DNA of 64,000 bases from SHVO01 sp041906145. Its GTDB lineage: Bacteria; Pseudomonadota; Alphaproteobacteria; Rhodospirillales; Rhodospirillaceae. Below, piece after piece: positions 1-9,430 of this stretch (position 1 is its first letter; each line of letters opens with the position of its first letter). The position numbers and the translations under genes were made by a program. Under the pieces are notes generated by a model, which was not told the origin of the DNA, did no database searches, and was given only the letters and a program-made list of their open reading frames with translations. The stretch spans positions 62,001 to 126,000 of the forward strand of contig JAYRJU010000009.1 in the NCBI GenBank assembly GCA_041906145.1. Reading direction: 5' to 3'.

Positions 1-128
1 CGATGCGCCAATCCAACGTTCGTTTCCATGGAAGTCTGGGACGGCACGGCGTGCGCGCTGACGCGGCGCCTCGGGCAACGGTCAATGCCGTCTACCCTCC
101 GGCCGCCGCCCGCTCACCATGGTGACGC

Positions 129-344
129 GTGAGCGCGGACAGCCCGCTTGAGCGCGCGAAGACGCGCGTGGTCGATGCGCGCGCCCGCGTGTTTGTACAG
201 GAACAGCGGTTGGCTGATATCCAGCGCGATGGCCGCAATGCAACGAGCGCCGAATTCACCTTGGACGCTTTGCGGCGGGCCTTATTCATCTTCGAGGCCG
301 AATATGAAGCCGCGTTGATCCGCTCCCAAAGTGAGCGCACGTAA
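129..344 (+). CDS. small coiled-coil hypothetical protein (71 aa)
   Basis: I do not recognise a family. The product is short, highly charged and predicted mostly helical, with heptad-like spacing of Ala, Leu and Arg through most of its length, so a coiled coil is likely. There is no signal peptide or membrane segment. The start is GTG; no strong ribosome binding site is visible before it. It lies alone at the left edge, 92 bases before a membrane protein gene. It could be a small cytosolic structural or regulatory protein, or a spurious frame; the composition is reasonable for a real gene. Confidence 0.45.
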   Translation: MSADSPLERAKTRVVDARARVFVQEQRLADIQRDGRNATSAEFTLDALRRALFIFEAEYEAALIRSQSERT

Positions 345-436
345 CGCGGTTAAAACGGGTCAGCGATACTCGCGCGCGAGAAAAGGAAACTTCCGGCTGT
401 TGACGCCGTTGAGTCTGCAACCGTTTCGCAGACTTC

Positions 437-1666
437 ATGCCTCAACCAACTACACGTCAGCAGCAGCTTTTGACCGCGCTCACGCTTGCCCTGATGGGCT
501 TGCTGTTCGCGCCGTCCGTGCTGCGTTCGTTCGGCGACGGGACGAGCTGGTCGGTGAGCGATCTCCACATCAGCTACGCTGCCGGTTTCATCCGTCGCGG
601 CCTTCTGGGTGAAGCGGCCTTCCAACTGCAAGAGGCGAGCGGCCTTTCCACCGGCGTGTTCTTTCCGGCGCTGTTCGTCCTGCTGACTGGTGTACAGATC
701 GCACTGCTCGCGGTGCTCGCGTGGCCGCTGCGCACCCGGCCAGCACTGTTCCTCGTGGTCATGCTGGCGCCCGGGTTGCTGCTGTTTCCGGCGTATGACT
801 ATGGCGGATATTTGCGCAAAGAGGTTTTTGTCGTCATCGGGCTGTTCGGGCACGCGATCGCGGTCCGTCAGAAATTGCGTGGGAGAATAAACGAGAGGGA
901 TTATCACCGCTTCGCCGGCTTAGTGCTCGCACCTTATCTCGCGCTATCGGTCCTTATCCACGAGAACCAGGCGATCTTCCTGCCGGCGCATGCGCTGCTG
1001 ATCGATATGGCTTCCGGCTACCCGAGGCTCATTCGCCATGCCGCACGCGTGCAAATTCCCGTGCTATTGCCGGCGGTCTTGTGTTTTGCCGCCGCGATGA
1101 TCCACAAGGGCGACAGCGCGGCTGCTGCGGTGATTTGCAGCGCCTGGACAGGGCGCGCCGTCACCGCCTGTGACGCCATCAACGCCTTGGGTTGGCATTA
1201 CGATCAGGTCTGGTTCTATCTCGTGCAGTTGGTGAGCGACGGACGCGCCTTGGCGATCTATGCCGCCACCATCATCCTTGCCCTGGTTCCGCCGATCCTG
1301 GCGCGCCGCGCTTTGCCACCTGAGGGGCAGGCGCCGCTATGGCTGCTGCTAGGCGCGTGCCTGCCGATGGCGGCGCTGTTCTTGCTGGGCTGGGACTGGG
1401 GCCGGTGGATCCATATGGCGAGCGCGGGCGTGACCGCGCTGATCCTGGCCGGGGCGATGCGCGATCTTGAACCTTTGCATGTCCGGCCGGTGGCCGCGCT
1501 CGCCGCGCTCGCGGCGGCGCTATTATATGTAAGTACGTGGCGGGTGAATGTGTGCTGCCGGCCAACGACATTGTCCGGCGGCCTGACGCATACGCTTTCC
1601 GCCGAAATCCGGGCCGCATTCGCGCTCCGCCCGGACACGCGGGCGCGCGCCGTTTCGGTGAAGTAG
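437..1666 (+). CDS. polytopic inner-membrane protein, hypothetical (409 aa)
   Basis: The protein has about ten hydrophobic segments, beginning near residue 10 and continuing to about residue 360, separated by short loops. An RRGLLGE motif occurs near residue 54 and YDYGGYLRKE near residue 118. Loops of this kind occur in uncharacterised membrane proteins related to sugar or lipid-linked glycan transferases, but I cannot assign a reaction. The C-terminal 40 residues look periplasmic or cytosolic. The gene stands alone; an AT-rich spacer (about 1690-1730) separates it from the following LysR gene. Function unknown. Confidence 0.7.
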   Translation: MPQPTTRQQQLLTALTLALMGLLFAPSVLRSFGDGTSWSVSDLHISYAAGFIRRGLLGEAAFQLQEASGLSTGVFFPALFVLLTGVQIALLAVLAWPLRTRPALFLVVMLAPGLLLFPAYDYGGYLRKEVFVVIGLFGHAIAVRQKLRGRINERDYHRFAGLVLAPYLALSVLIHENQAIFLPAHALLIDMASGYPRLIRHAARVQIPVLLPAVLCFAAAMIHKGDSAAAAVICSAWTGRAVTACDAINALGWHYDQVWFYLVQLVSDGRALAIYAATIILALVPPILARRALPPEGQAPLWLLLGACLPMAALFLLGWDWGRWIHMASAGVTALILAGAMRDLEPLHVRPVAALAALAAALLYVSTWRVNVCCRPTTLSGGLTHTLSAEIRAAFALRPDTRARAVSVK

Positions 1667-1799
1667 GCGCTTCTTCTTCCAAGTAATGTATAGACAATTT
1701 TATATTTGTATATACATATAATAACCGGGAAGGACGCGCCCCTCCTGGGGTGCGTTTAGGGAATACGCAAGCTCACGCTTCACTCCGAGGGGATCGTCC

Positions 1800-2807
1800 G
1801 TGGTGGATCTTCCTACGATGAGGGCCATACAGGTTTTCGAAGCGGTCGCGCGTTGCGGCAGCTTGACGAAGGCTGCCGACGATTTGCATGTCACGGTTGG
1901 CGCGGTCAGCCAGCAAATCACCAATATTGAACAGTCTCTGAAGGCGAGTTTGTTCGAACGGCGCGGACGTTCGCTGGTGCTTACATTCTGGGGCCGCCTT
2001 TATTATGAGAGCGTGCGGGTGGCGTTCGATCAGCTCCGTCTCGCGCAGCAAAAGCTGCATGTCGCGCGCGCGAAGCCCAGCATCATCATCAGCGCACTGC
2101 CGTCGCTGGCGCTGCGGTGGTTGCGTCCGCTGATCAAGGAGTGGAGGAGCGCCAACAGCGACGCGACAATCCATTCGATCGGTACCGACGAGGAAAAGCC
2201 GCTGTCGAACGACCACATTGACTTCCGCTTGTGTTACGGCGCGGAGGTGCGCAACTACAGTTATTTTACCGAGCTCTACACCGACTATGCCGTGCCGGCC
2301 TGCGCGCCCGCGTTCCTAGCTAAAAACCCGGTGGCATCGCCGGCGGATATCATGACGTCGCCTCTGATCAGCATTGAATGGGATCCCGACCGCGCCGCGG
2401 GCCTCTCGTGGGCGGACTGGGCTTTGAGCGTCGGCGAACAGATGCCCGAGCGGGCGAGCGAGCTGACATTTTCACTGTCGGCTTCGGCGATCGACGCGGC
2501 GGTGGCCGGCGATGGCTTCGTGCTCGCGCAGATCAGTATGATCATGGACGATCTCGCGGCCGGACGCCTGGTGATTCCTATCGACCGGCGTGCAAAATTG
2601 CCCGCGCCGTACTTCCTGGCCTGGGACCGCGACGCGATCGCGCGGCCGTTCGGCGCGAGCTTCCGAAATTTCCTTCTCGCCGCGGGCCGCCGTCAGAGCG
2701 CCTATTCGAAGGGAAGGGCCGCGTTGCCTGAAACGGCTATGCCGATTGCGGTGACAGCCACGAAAGTCACGGGCCCGCGCGCCGACGCCACCCTCAAGGC
2801 CGGATAA
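1800..2807 (+). CDS. LysR-family transcriptional regulator (GcvA-like)
   Basis: The N-terminal 60 residues form a LysR winged helix: 'AIQVFEAVARCGSLTKAADDL' type helix 1, the recognition segment TVGAVSQQITNIEQ, and the wing SLFERRGRSLVLT. Residues about 90-300 form the periplasmic-binding-like effector domain. The length of 335 aa is slightly long for the family because of a Pro/Ala-rich tail. GcvA-type regulators share the GAVSQQI recognition helix. It is transcribed in the same direction as the amidase operon that starts 135 bases downstream, so it may control that operon. LysR regulators are more often divergent from their targets, so the link is only suggested by position. Confidence 0.85.
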   Translation: MVDLPTMRAIQVFEAVARCGSLTKAADDLHVTVGAVSQQITNIEQSLKASLFERRGRSLVLTFWGRLYYESVRVAFDQLRLAQQKLHVARAKPSIIISALPSLALRWLRPLIKEWRSANSDATIHSIGTDEEKPLSNDHIDFRLCYGAEVRNYSYFTELYTDYAVPACAPAFLAKNPVASPADIMTSPLISIEWDPDRAAGLSWADWALSVGEQMPERASELTFSLSASAIDAAVAGDGFVLAQISMIMDDLAAGRLVIPIDRRAKLPAPYFLAWDRDAIARPFGASFRNFLLAAGRRQSAYSKGRAALPETAMPIAVTATKVTGPRADATLKAG

Positions 2808-2942
2808 TCCGTGGAGATTCTCAACAACGGTTTAGTTGGAATCGCGGGAAAATGACGAAATCCATGCACAGCGAGGGACTGGCGGTCCTTGTGCGGCGCG
2901 GCGTAAGCTTCCTCGGGGAAATTCATGAGGGGGACTTACGCC

Positions 2943-4556
2943 GTGACCAGACGCGCCGCCCGCTTTGTATCCATTGCCACGATTGCCGCCGCTCTCTTTA
3001 CGGCCGCACCACAAGCAAGCGCCAAACTAATCGAGTTCGATCAGGCCACCATCGTTGAGTTGGGCGCGGCAATGCGTGCCGGCACGCTGACGGCGGAAAA
3101 GCTGACGCAGCTTTGCCTGGACCGGATCGCGGCCTACGACCGCGCGGGGCCGAAGCTTCACGCGGTGATCACCCTCAATCCAAAAGCCCTCGAGATCGCG
3201 CGCGCCCTCGACGCCGAGTGGAAAGCCGGCAAGGTGCGCGGACCGCTGCACGGCATCCCTGTCGTGCTGAAAGACAATTTCGACACCGTCGATATGCCGA
3301 CAACGGGCGGGTCGGTGCTGCTGGAAGGCAATATGGCGCCGGACGACGCGAATATGGTGAAACGCCTGCGCGACGCCGGCGCGATCATTTTCGCGAAAGT
3401 GAATCTGGGCGAGCTCGCCAACGGGACGCAAAGCTCCATGGGCGGGCAGACGTTGAATCCGCATGACCTGACGCGGACGCCGTCGGGATCCTCGGGTGGG
3501 ACGGGTGTTTCCATCGCGGCAGGCTATGCGCCGCTGGGACTCGGCACCGACACAGGTGGCTCCATTCGCGGTCCGTCGAGCGTGAACGGGATTGTCGGAC
3601 TTAAGCCGACCCACGGACTGCTTAGTCATGACGGTATCATCCCCCTGGCGCTGACCTTGGACATGGGCGGGCCGATGGCCCGCAGCGTTTCGGACATCGC
3701 TGTGGCCCTCGGACCGATGACGGGTATTGATCCCGCCGATCCCTACACCAAGAAAAGCGAAGGCAAGTCGCACAAGGACTACACGCCGTTCCTGAAAGCC
3801 GATGCGCTGAAGGGCGCGCGTATCGGTGTGGCACGCGACTATATGGGCGCAGATCCGGATGTGGATTGGGTGATCGAGTCCGCGTTGAAGGCGATCCAGA
3901 AGGCGGGCGGCACGGTGGTCGAGGTGCGACTGCCTAAATGGTATCTGGATTCCGCGACACAGGTGGTGTTCACGCTGTACCCGGCGGAATTCAAGGTGCA
4001 GATCGGAGACTATCTGAAAACCACGGGGCCGAAGTATCCCAAAAATCTCGATCAACTGATCGAGCGCGCGGAGGCGTACAACGACCTGCGCAGCGACGGC
4101 GTTGGGCCGAATTTGTCGCGCTGGCAGTATTTCAAAAATGTCGAAGCCAAGGCGGTGCCGCTCGATGGGCCGGTCTATGAGGCGATGCTCAATCACTTCA
4201 TTCCGATGACACGTGCGCTGCTCGACGGCACGTTCGCCAAGGACAAGCTGGACGCCATCGTTTACCCGACGACAGTGACCCGCCCTGAGCAAATCGCCGC
4301 GCCGCCGCCGCCGGCGCTGGGCTCCGTGAAGTCGCCGCGCAGCCTGGGCAATTTATCGGGCTATCCGGACCTGATCGTCCCGGCGGGATTCACCACTGAC
4401 GATCTGCCGGTGACAATCTCCTTCTTCGGGCCGGCTTTCAGTGAACCGAGACTGTTGGGTCTCGGCTATTCATTCGAACAGGCCACCAAGGCCATCCGGC
4501 GCCCCGTGAATACACCGGCCCTGCCGGGGGCGATGATCGAAGTGCCTGAGAAATAG
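2943..4556 (+). CDS. exported amidase-signature hydrolase, paralog 1 of 4
   Basis: This amidase-signature enzyme would hydrolyse an amide bond outside the cytoplasm. The N-terminus is an Arg-rich signal peptide ending in a QASA cleavage site, followed by a mature domain of about 510 residues. The Ser-cisSer-Lys triad is intact: Lys110 in VVLKDN, Ser183 in SGSSGGTG and Ser207 in GTDTGGSIRG, with the usual 24-residue Ser-Ser spacing. I chose GTG at 2943 because a GAGGGGG Shine-Dalgarno lies nine bases before it; an ATG at 2925 lies over that site. It is first in a run of four paralogs and its substrate is unknown. Fatty-acid amide, peptide amide or acylamide hydrolysis are all possible. Confidence 0.9.
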   Translation: MTRRAARFVSIATIAAALFTAAPQASAKLIEFDQATIVELGAAMRAGTLTAEKLTQLCLDRIAAYDRAGPKLHAVITLNPKALEIARALDAEWKAGKVRGPLHGIPVVLKDNFDTVDMPTTGGSVLLEGNMAPDDANMVKRLRDAGAIIFAKVNLGELANGTQSSMGGQTLNPHDLTRTPSGSSGGTGVSIAAGYAPLGLGTDTGGSIRGPSSVNGIVGLKPTHGLLSHDGIIPLALTLDMGGPMARSVSDIAVALGPMTGIDPADPYTKKSEGKSHKDYTPFLKADALKGARIGVARDYMGADPDVDWVIESALKAIQKAGGTVVEVRLPKWYLDSATQVVFTLYPAEFKVQIGDYLKTTGPKYPKNLDQLIERAEAYNDLRSDGVGPNLSRWQYFKNVEAKAVPLDGPVYEAMLNHFIPMTRALLDGTFAKDKLDAIVYPTTVTRPEQIAAPPPPALGSVKSPRSLGNLSGYPDLIVPAGFTTDDLPVTISFFGPAFSEPRLLGLGYSFEQATKAIRRPVNTPALPGAMIEVPEK

Positions 4557-4566
4557 GGACGTGAAG

Positions 4567-6174
4567 ATGACACATTATAAGAAGGCGATCGCCGCGCTCC
4601 TGCTGGGCGCGGCGCTGATGACGGCTGCGCCGGTCTCGGCCAAACAGGTGGAGTTCGATCAGGCGAGCATCGGCGAGCTTCAGGCCGCGATGGCGGCAGG
4701 TACGCTCTCAGCGGAAAGGCTGACGCAATTATGCCTCGACCGCATCGCGGCTTACGACCGCGCGGGCCCGAAGCTTCATGCGGTGATCTCGCTGAATGCA
4801 AAGGCGCTGGAGATCGCGCGTCAATTGGATGCCGAGCGCAAAGCCGGCAAGGTGCGCGGGCCGCTGCACGGTATCCCGGTCATCTTCAAAGATAATATCG
4901 ATACGGTGGATATGCCGACAACCGGCGGCTCGGTGCTGCTGGAAGGCAATATGGCGCCGGATGACGCGTTCCTGGTGAAAAAGCTGCGGGATGCGGGCGC
5001 GATCATCCTCGCGAAGGTGAACCTCGGCGAGTTCGCCAACGGGTATCAAAGCTCCATGGGCGGGCAGTCGCTGAACCCGCATGACCTGACGCGCATCCCC
5101 GGCGGCTCATCGGGCGGCACGGGCGTGGGCATCGCGGCGGGCTATGCGCCGCTCGGCTACGGCACCGATACCGGCGGTTCCATCCGCGGGCCGTCGAATG
5201 TGAACGGCATTGTCGGCCTGAAACCCACGCATGGCCTTATCAGCCGTGACGGCATCATTCCGCTGGCGCTGTCTTTGGACACCGGCGGGCCCATGACGCG
5301 TAGCGTGTACGACGTCGCCGTGTCCCTCGGCGTCACGGCGGGTGTCGATCCCGCCGACGACGCTACCAAGAAGAGCGCGGGCAAGTTCGAGAAGGACTAC
5401 ACCAAGTTCCTGGACGCAAATGCGCTGAAGGGCGCGCGCATCGGCGTCGCGCGCGATTTTACCGGCGCGGATCCCGATGTCGATTGGGCCTTCGAGGCGG
5501 CGCTGAAAGCGATGCAGCGCGCGGGCGCGACATTGGTGGACGTGAAGTATCCGACGTGGTTCCTGGATCAGACGGGGCCGACCGTGTTCACGCTGTATCC
5601 CGCGGAGTTCGCGGTGCAGATCGGTGACTATCTGAAGACCACCGGGCCGAAGTATCCCAAGACCCTCGCGCAAATGATCGAGCGCGCCGAGGCGTACAAC
5701 GATCTGCGTCCGACCGGCGAAGGCCCGAACCTGTCGCGCTGGATCTACTTCAAGAATGTGGAAGCCAAAGCCGATAAGCTCACCGACCCCGGCTATATCG
5801 CGCTGCGCGACCATTGGATGCCGATGAGCCGCGCGCTGGTGGAAGGCATGTTCGCCAAGGACAAGCTCGACACTATTGTCTACCCGACGGGCATGCGCCG
5901 CGTGGTGCAGATCGCCGGGCCGCAGAACCCGCCGCCGGCGGTGAGCCGCGTGCCCACAGGCATAGGCAATTTAACCGGCTTTCCCGATCTGATCGTGCCG
6001 GTGGGTTTCACGACGGACGATCTGCCGGTGACGATCTCGTTCACCGGCACGGCGTTCAGCGAGCCTAAATTGCTGGCGCTCGGATATGCCTACGAACAAG
6101 CCACCAATGCGATCCGCAGGCCGGTGAATACGCCGCCGCTGGCGGGCGCGATCATCGACGTTCCAGCGAAATAA
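4567..6174 (+). CDS. exported amidase-signature hydrolase, paralog 2 of 4
   Basis: Same architecture as paralog 1: signal peptide ending PVSA-K, then the amidase-signature domain. Counting from ATG 4567, the triad is Lys108, Ser181 and Ser205. It begins ten bases after the stop of paralog 1 and has its own AGGGAC site six bases before the ATG; a GTG at 4561 is too close to that site. The mature start K-x-V/I-E-F-D-Q-A is shared by all four copies. The sequence is close to paralogs 1 and 3 through the core and diverges mainly in the region of residues 430-470, which in this fold lines the substrate entrance. A different substrate range is therefore plausible but not shown. Confidence 0.9.
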   Translation: MTHYKKAIAALLLGAALMTAAPVSAKQVEFDQASIGELQAAMAAGTLSAERLTQLCLDRIAAYDRAGPKLHAVISLNAKALEIARQLDAERKAGKVRGPLHGIPVIFKDNIDTVDMPTTGGSVLLEGNMAPDDAFLVKKLRDAGAIILAKVNLGEFANGYQSSMGGQSLNPHDLTRIPGGSSGGTGVGIAAGYAPLGYGTDTGGSIRGPSNVNGIVGLKPTHGLISRDGIIPLALSLDTGGPMTRSVYDVAVSLGVTAGVDPADDATKKSAGKFEKDYTKFLDANALKGARIGVARDFTGADPDVDWAFEAALKAMQRAGATLVDVKYPTWFLDQTGPTVFTLYPAEFAVQIGDYLKTTGPKYPKTLAQMIERAEAYNDLRPTGEGPNLSRWIYFKNVEAKADKLTDPGYIALRDHWMPMSRALVEGMFAKDKLDTIVYPTGMRRVVQIAGPQNPPPAVSRVPTGIGNLTGFPDLIVPVGFTTDDLPVTISFTGTAFSEPKLLALGYAYEQATNAIRRPVNTPPLAGAIIDVPAK

Positions 6175-6187
6175 GAGGGAGGGGACC

Positions 6188-7795
6188 ATGACATTCAGGA
6201 ACTACCTCAGCACCTTCGCCGCGAGCTGCGCGCTCGCCGCCGCGCTGCTGACGACACCCGCGTCGGCCAAGCAGGTAGAGTTCGACCAGGCGAGCATCGC
6301 CGAGCTGCAGGCCGCGATGGCGGCAGGCACGCTGACGGCGGAGAAGCTGGTGGAAATGTGCATGGCGCGCATTGACGCCTACGACCGTAAAGGGCCGAAG
6401 CTGCATGCGGTGATCGCGCTCAATCCCAAAGCGCTGGAGATCGCGCGCGCACTGGATGCTGAACGCAAGGCGGGCAAGGTGCGTTCGCCGGTGCATGGCA
6501 TCCCGGTGGTGCTGAAGGACAACTACGACACCATCGACATGCCGACGACGGGCGGCTCGGTATTGCTGGACGGCAATATGGCGCCGGACGACGCCTACAT
6601 GGTGAAGGCGCTGCGCGACGCCGGGGCGATCATCCTTGCGAAGGTGAATCTGGGTGAGTTCGCGAACGGAATGCAAAGTTCCAAGGGCGGGCAGTCCTTG
6701 AATCCGCACGATCTTTCGCGCACGCCTTCGGGTTCCTCGGGCGGCACGGGCGTGGCGGTGGCGGCGGGTTATGCGCCGATCGGTCTTGGCACCGACACGG
6801 GCGGTTCGATCCGTGGGCCGTCGAGCGTGAACGGGATCGTGGGTTTGAAACCGACGCACGGCCTCGTCAGCCGCGACGGGATCATCCCATTGTCCTTGTC
6901 GCTCGACACCGGCGGGCCGATGGTGCGCAGCGTATCCGACATCGCGGTGACCCTCGGCATCATGACGGGCGTCGATCCCGCAGACTCCGCGACTAAGAAG
7001 AGCCAGGGCAAGTTCGAGAAGGACTACACCAAATACCTGAATGCGAACGCGCTCAAAGGCGCACGCATCGGGGTGCAGCGCGATTACATGGGCGCAGACC
7101 CGGATGTGGACTGGACGATCAACGCAGCCCTGAAACAGATGGAGAAGGCGGGCGCGACCCTTGTGGACGTGCGCTTCCCGAAGTGGTTCCTGGACTCGCA
7201 CACATCGATGCTCTGGTCGATCTATCCTGCGGAGTTCCACGTCCAGATCGGCGATTACTTGAAGACCACGGGACCGAAGTATCCGAAGACGCTGGAACAG
7301 ATGATCGAGCGTTCCCAGGAGTACACCAGCCTTGGGCCGGACTGCGAAGGTACGAACCCTTATCGCTGGCAGTTCTTCCTGACGGAACGGGATAGCGGCA
7401 CGCTGACGGATCCAGGCTACATCGCGGCGCATGACCACGGCATGCCTATGGCGGCGAACCTGGTCGGCGGGATCATGGCGAAGGAGAAGTTGGATGCGAT
7501 TGTGTATCCAACGACGCCGATGCGCCCCGAACAGATCGCTGGTCCGACCCCGAACTTCTCCACCGGCGTCTATCCGATGCCGGTCGCGAACCTGACGGGG
7601 TTCCCGGACCTGATCCTGCCGGTAGGTTTCACCACGGATGATTTGCCGGTCACGATCTCGTTCCTGGGACCCGCTTTCAGCGAAGCGAAGTTGATCTCGC
7701 TGGCCTACAGCCTCGAGCAGGCGACCAAAGCGATCCGCCGTCCGGTGAATACACCAGCGCTGCCCGGCGGCGCCATCGACGTTCCTTCGAAGTAG
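6188..7795 (+). CDS. exported amidase-signature hydrolase, paralog 3 of 4
   Basis: A 535-residue member with a signal peptide ending in TPASA, then the amidase-signature core. The triad is Lys110, Ser183 and Ser207. It follows paralog 2 by 13 bases, with GAGGGAGGGGACC immediately before the ATG as a strong ribosome binding site. It differs from paralogs 1 and 2 around residues 370-400, where the shared 'NDLR...LSRW' stretch becomes 'TSLG...PYRW'. In that segment paralog 4 shares only 'PYRW' with it. The four copies therefore appear to fall into two pairs (1 with 2, 3 partly with 4). Substrate unknown; periplasmic location is inferred from the signal peptide. Confidence 0.9.
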   Translation: MTFRNYLSTFAASCALAAALLTTPASAKQVEFDQASIAELQAAMAAGTLTAEKLVEMCMARIDAYDRKGPKLHAVIALNPKALEIARALDAERKAGKVRSPVHGIPVVLKDNYDTIDMPTTGGSVLLDGNMAPDDAYMVKALRDAGAIILAKVNLGEFANGMQSSKGGQSLNPHDLSRTPSGSSGGTGVAVAAGYAPIGLGTDTGGSIRGPSSVNGIVGLKPTHGLVSRDGIIPLSLSLDTGGPMVRSVSDIAVTLGIMTGVDPADSATKKSQGKFEKDYTKYLNANALKGARIGVQRDYMGADPDVDWTINAALKQMEKAGATLVDVRFPKWFLDSHTSMLWSIYPAEFHVQIGDYLKTTGPKYPKTLEQMIERSQEYTSLGPDCEGTNPYRWQFFLTERDSGTLTDPGYIAAHDHGMPMAANLVGGIMAKEKLDAIVYPTTPMRPEQIAGPTPNFSTGVYPMPVANLTGFPDLILPVGFTTDDLPVTISFLGPAFSEAKLISLAYSLEQATKAIRRPVNTPALPGGAIDVPSK

Positions 7796-7806
7796 GAGAC
7801 GCACAC

Positions 7807-9405
7807 ATGAAAGAGCAAGTTAGCACTTTAGCGATCGTTGCCGCGCTCGCGGGGACTCTCATGACGGCGCCCGCGCAGGCGCGCCCGGTGGAGTTCGATC
7901 AAGCAACCATCGTCGAGCTGCAGGCGGCCATGGCCGCCGGCACGCTGACGGCGGAGAAGCTGACCGAAATGTGCCTCGCCCGGATCGCCGCTTATGACCG
8001 CGCCGGGCCGAAGCTGCATGCGGTGATCGCGCTCAATCCGAAAGCGATGGAGATCGCGCGGGCCTTGGACGCGGAACGTAAAGCGGGCAAGGTGCGCGGG
8101 CCGATGCACGGCATCCCTGTTATCTTCAAGGACAATATCGATACCGTCGATATCGCGACCACTGGCGGCTCGGTGCTGCTGGAAGGCAATATGCCGCCGG
8201 ATGATGCGCATCTGGTGAAGCAACTGCGCGACGGCGGTGCGATCATACTGGCGAAGGTCAATCTCGGCGAACTCGCCAACGGCTTCCAGAGCTCCATGGG
8301 CGGCCAATCGCTGAACCCGCATGATCTGACGCGTACACCGTCGGGCTCATCGGGCGGCACTGGTGTCGGGATCGCGGCGGGTTACGCGCCGCTGGGTTAC
8401 GGCACGGACACCGGCGGGTCGGTGCGCGGGCCGTCGACCACCAACGGCATCGTCGGCATGCGCCCGACGTACGGCCTCATCAGCCATAACGGCGTGATCC
8501 CGCTTTCGCTCAGTCTGGACATGGCGGGCCCAATGGCGCGCAATGTGACCGATATCGCGGTGTCATTGGGCGTGACGGCAGGGATCGACAAGGCCGATCC
8601 GACCACGCAGACGCAGAAGGGCAATGCGCAAAAGGACTACACCAAGTTCCTGGACGTGAACGGTCTCAAGGGCGTGCGCATCGGTCTCGCGCGCGACTTC
8701 ATGGGGGCGGACCCGGATGTGGACTGGATCGTGGAGAGCGCGGTGAAGGCGATGCAGCGGGCGGGCGCCACCGTTGTGGATGTGCGCCTGCCGAAGTGGT
8801 TCCTGGATTCCGCGTCCACCATGCTGTGGTCGATCTATCCGCCCGAGTTCGCGGTGCAGATCGGCGATTATCTCAAGACCACAGGCCCAAAGTACCCAAA
8901 GAGCCTGGACGGCATGATCGAGGCGGCGGAAGCCTATAACGACCTGCGGCCGGACGGCACGGGCCCGAATCCTTATCGCTGGAACTTCTTCAAGGTGGAG
9001 AAGGCGAGCGGCACGATGAAGGATCCGGGTTATATCGCCGCGCACGACTTCGGCATGCCGATGAGCCGCGCGCTGATGACCGGCACGCTGCAAAAGGACA
9101 AACTCGATGCGATTGTTTATCCGACCAGCCGCACGCGTCCGGGCACGATCGTGGGCTCCGCGCTGACCTCGGGGGGCGGCGGTGTCTCGCCGACGGTGAT
9201 CGCGCCGCTCACGGGGTATCCCGATCTCATCGTGACGGCGGGTTTCACCACCGACGATCTGCCGGTGGCGATCTCCTTCTTCGGTGCGCCCTACAGCGAA
9301 CCGAAGCTGCTCTCGATGGGGTTCGCATTCGAGCAAACCACTAAAGCCGTACGTCGTCCGGTGAATACACCGCCGCTGGCGGGGCAGACGGTTGAAGTGA
9401 AGTAG
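7807..9405 (+). CDS. exported amidase-signature hydrolase, paralog 4 of 4
   Basis: The last of the four tandem copies, 532 residues. The signal peptide ends in APAQA. The triad is Lys108, Ser181 and Ser205. It begins 11 bases after paralog 3 with GGAGACGCACAC before the ATG. It is the most divergent in the second half: position after the nucleophile reads SVRGPSTTNG, and GMRPTYG replaces the GLKPTHG of the others. The 3' end faces the convergent kinase gene 25 bases away, so transcription of the operon should stop in this short gap, though I see no clear terminator there. Substrate unknown. Confidence 0.9.
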   Translation: MKEQVSTLAIVAALAGTLMTAPAQARPVEFDQATIVELQAAMAAGTLTAEKLTEMCLARIAAYDRAGPKLHAVIALNPKAMEIARALDAERKAGKVRGPMHGIPVIFKDNIDTVDIATTGGSVLLEGNMPPDDAHLVKQLRDGGAIILAKVNLGELANGFQSSMGGQSLNPHDLTRTPSGSSGGTGVGIAAGYAPLGYGTDTGGSVRGPSTTNGIVGMRPTYGLISHNGVIPLSLSLDMAGPMARNVTDIAVSLGVTAGIDKADPTTQTQKGNAQKDYTKFLDVNGLKGVRIGLARDFMGADPDVDWIVESAVKAMQRAGATVVDVRLPKWFLDSASTMLWSIYPPEFAVQIGDYLKTTGPKYPKSLDGMIEAAEAYNDLRPDGTGPNPYRWNFFKVEKASGTMKDPGYIAAHDFGMPMSRALMTGTLQKDKLDAIVYPTSRTRPGTIVGSALTSGGGGVSPTVIAPLTGYPDLIVTAGFTTDDLPVAISFFGAPYSEPKLLSMGFAFEQTTKAVRRPVNTPPLAGQTVEVK

Positions 9406-9430
9406 ACCGAGAAAGCGCCGCGCGGTTGGT

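Noticed and set aside
1..128. A gene entering from the left edge
   Set aside because: No frame with convincing composition ends here; nothing supportable in these bases.
6152..7804. 550-codon open frame on the minus strand
   Set aside because: Antisense to amidase paralog 3. Similar His/Arg-rich antisense frames lie opposite the other three amidases for the same reason, because the paralogs share codon patterns.
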